In this document: piece by piece, positions 7,873-8,031 of the stretch
Position numbering within the stretch: the first letter of the stretch is position 1
How the letters are laid out: each line of letters begins with the position of its first letter
Source of the DNA: an uncultured Muribaculaceae bacterium
GTDB lineage: Bacteria > Bacteroidota > Bacteroidia > Bacteroidales > Muribaculaceae
Assembly: GCA_910583775.1 (NCBI GenBank)
Contig: CAJTYD010000092.1
Span: 1-8,031 of the forward strand
Length of the DNA: 8,031 nucleotides
Direction of reading: 5' to 3'
Translations under genes and position numbers: made by a program
Notes under the pieces: generated by a model
Databases searched by the model: none
Told to the model about the DNA's origin: nothing
The model's input: the letters and a program-made list of their open reading frames with translations, nothing else

Positions 7873-7930
7873 CGTTATTGCGACATCATATCGACGTTAT
7901 TGTGACATCACATCAACGTTATTGAGACAT
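7873..7930. repeat. 22-bp tandem repeat, about 2.6 copies, in the rnz leader
   Basis: Copy 1 is 7873-7894, copy 2 is 7895-7916, and partial copy 3 is 7917-7930. Each copy begins CGTTATTG, has one variable base (C, T or A), then GACAT. Copies 1 and 2 continue CA-n-ATC-n-A and differ at three of 22 positions. The period is not a multiple of three and no frame uses it. Copy 2 contains the inverted repeat TGTGA-CA-TCACA (7901-7912), and the junction of copies 2 and 3 contains AACGTT (7915-7920). The block lies downstream of the predicted promoter, so it should be in the 5' untranslated RNA of rnz. Function unknown. Confidence 0.8.
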
Positions 7931-7981
7931 GAAAAATATCGGGTAATAAAACTTCTTGATTTTTTTGAGATTTTTGATATG

Positions 7982-8013
7982 CAAAGTTACTACAAAAAAG
8001 TGAAATGCGGAAA
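7982..8013 (-). promoter_or_regulatory. Bacteroidota-type promoter for rnz
   Basis: On the minus strand, TAACTTTG (plus-strand 7982-7989) matches the Bacteroidota -7 consensus TAnnTTTG exactly and is followed by CA, as is common. Twenty bases upstream, at 8010-8013, is TTTC, a one-mismatch version of the -33 TTTG element at the usual spacing. Transcription should begin a few bases downstream, around 7973-7979, giving a leader of about 140 bases before the rnz start. The -7 match is seen directly; the start point is inferred. Confidence 0.6.
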
Positions 8014-8031
8014 GATATAGTGATAGAATTG

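Larger units (their letters stand above)
7836..8031. other. Non-coding region upstream of rnz
   Basis: This AT-rich stretch has no convincing gene on either strand. Reading toward rnz, it holds a Bacteroidota-type promoter near the right edge, an A-rich segment, 2.6 copies of a 22-bp tandem repeat, and about 37 bases before the rnz start codon. No intrinsic terminator is visible. A short plus-strand frame from ATG 8005 runs off the window edge and cannot be judged. Confidence 0.7.

Noticed and set aside
7873..7930. CRISPR array
   Set aside because: The repeat copies abut each other with no spacers, the unit is only 22 bp, and there are no cas genes.
8005..8031. Plus-strand frame starting MRKDIVIEL and running off the window
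   Set aside because: Only nine codons are visible, there is no clear Shine-Dalgarno sequence or plus-strand promoter, and it overlaps the -33 region of the rnz promoter. It may be real but cannot be supported here.

Overview
The window looks like a chromosomal segment from a member of the Bacteroidales (phylum Bacteroidota). Three things point there. The proteins resemble Bacteroides/Muribaculaceae-type families, including a membrane protein with a VPEGYF motif, a Spy-like periplasmic protein and a roughly 1,940-residue alpha-2-macroglobulin. Shine-Dalgarno sequences are uneven in quality. The right-hand promoter has the Bacteroidota -7 form TAnnTTTG. Genus cannot be fixed from the sequence alone.

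Layout: bases 1-54 hold the last 17 codons of a plus-strand gene, possibly an ECF sigma factor. After a gap of about 100 bases comes a tight plus-strand run. It starts with a 154-residue single-pass membrane protein (155-619), overlaps by four bases a 160-residue exported Spy/CpxP-like protein (616-1098), and seven bases later reaches a very large exported alpha-2-macroglobulin family protein (1106-6937). The minus-strand gene for ribonuclease Z (rnz, 6921-7835) converges on it, and the two coding regions overlap by 17 bases. Bases 7836-8031 are non-coding as far as I can see. They carry a Bacteroidota-type promoter firing leftward into rnz and a block of 22-bp tandem repeats in the rnz leader.

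How the genes may work together: the plus-strand run looks like one envelope-stress unit. A possible sigma factor and a membrane protein in anti-sigma position are followed by a periplasmic chaperone-like protein and a periplasmic protease trap-like protein. The macroglobulin lacks the CxEQ thioester at the aligned place and has no penicillin-binding protein 1C partner in the window, so it is unlike the classical thioester-bearing, PBP1C-linked bacterial macroglobulins. rnz is an unrelated tRNA 3'-processing housekeeping gene.

I see no CRISPR array, insertion sequence, tRNA or rRNA. The points most worth a second look are the tandem repeats ahead of rnz, a TonB-plug-like motif inside the macroglobulin bait segment, and the degenerate thioester site.
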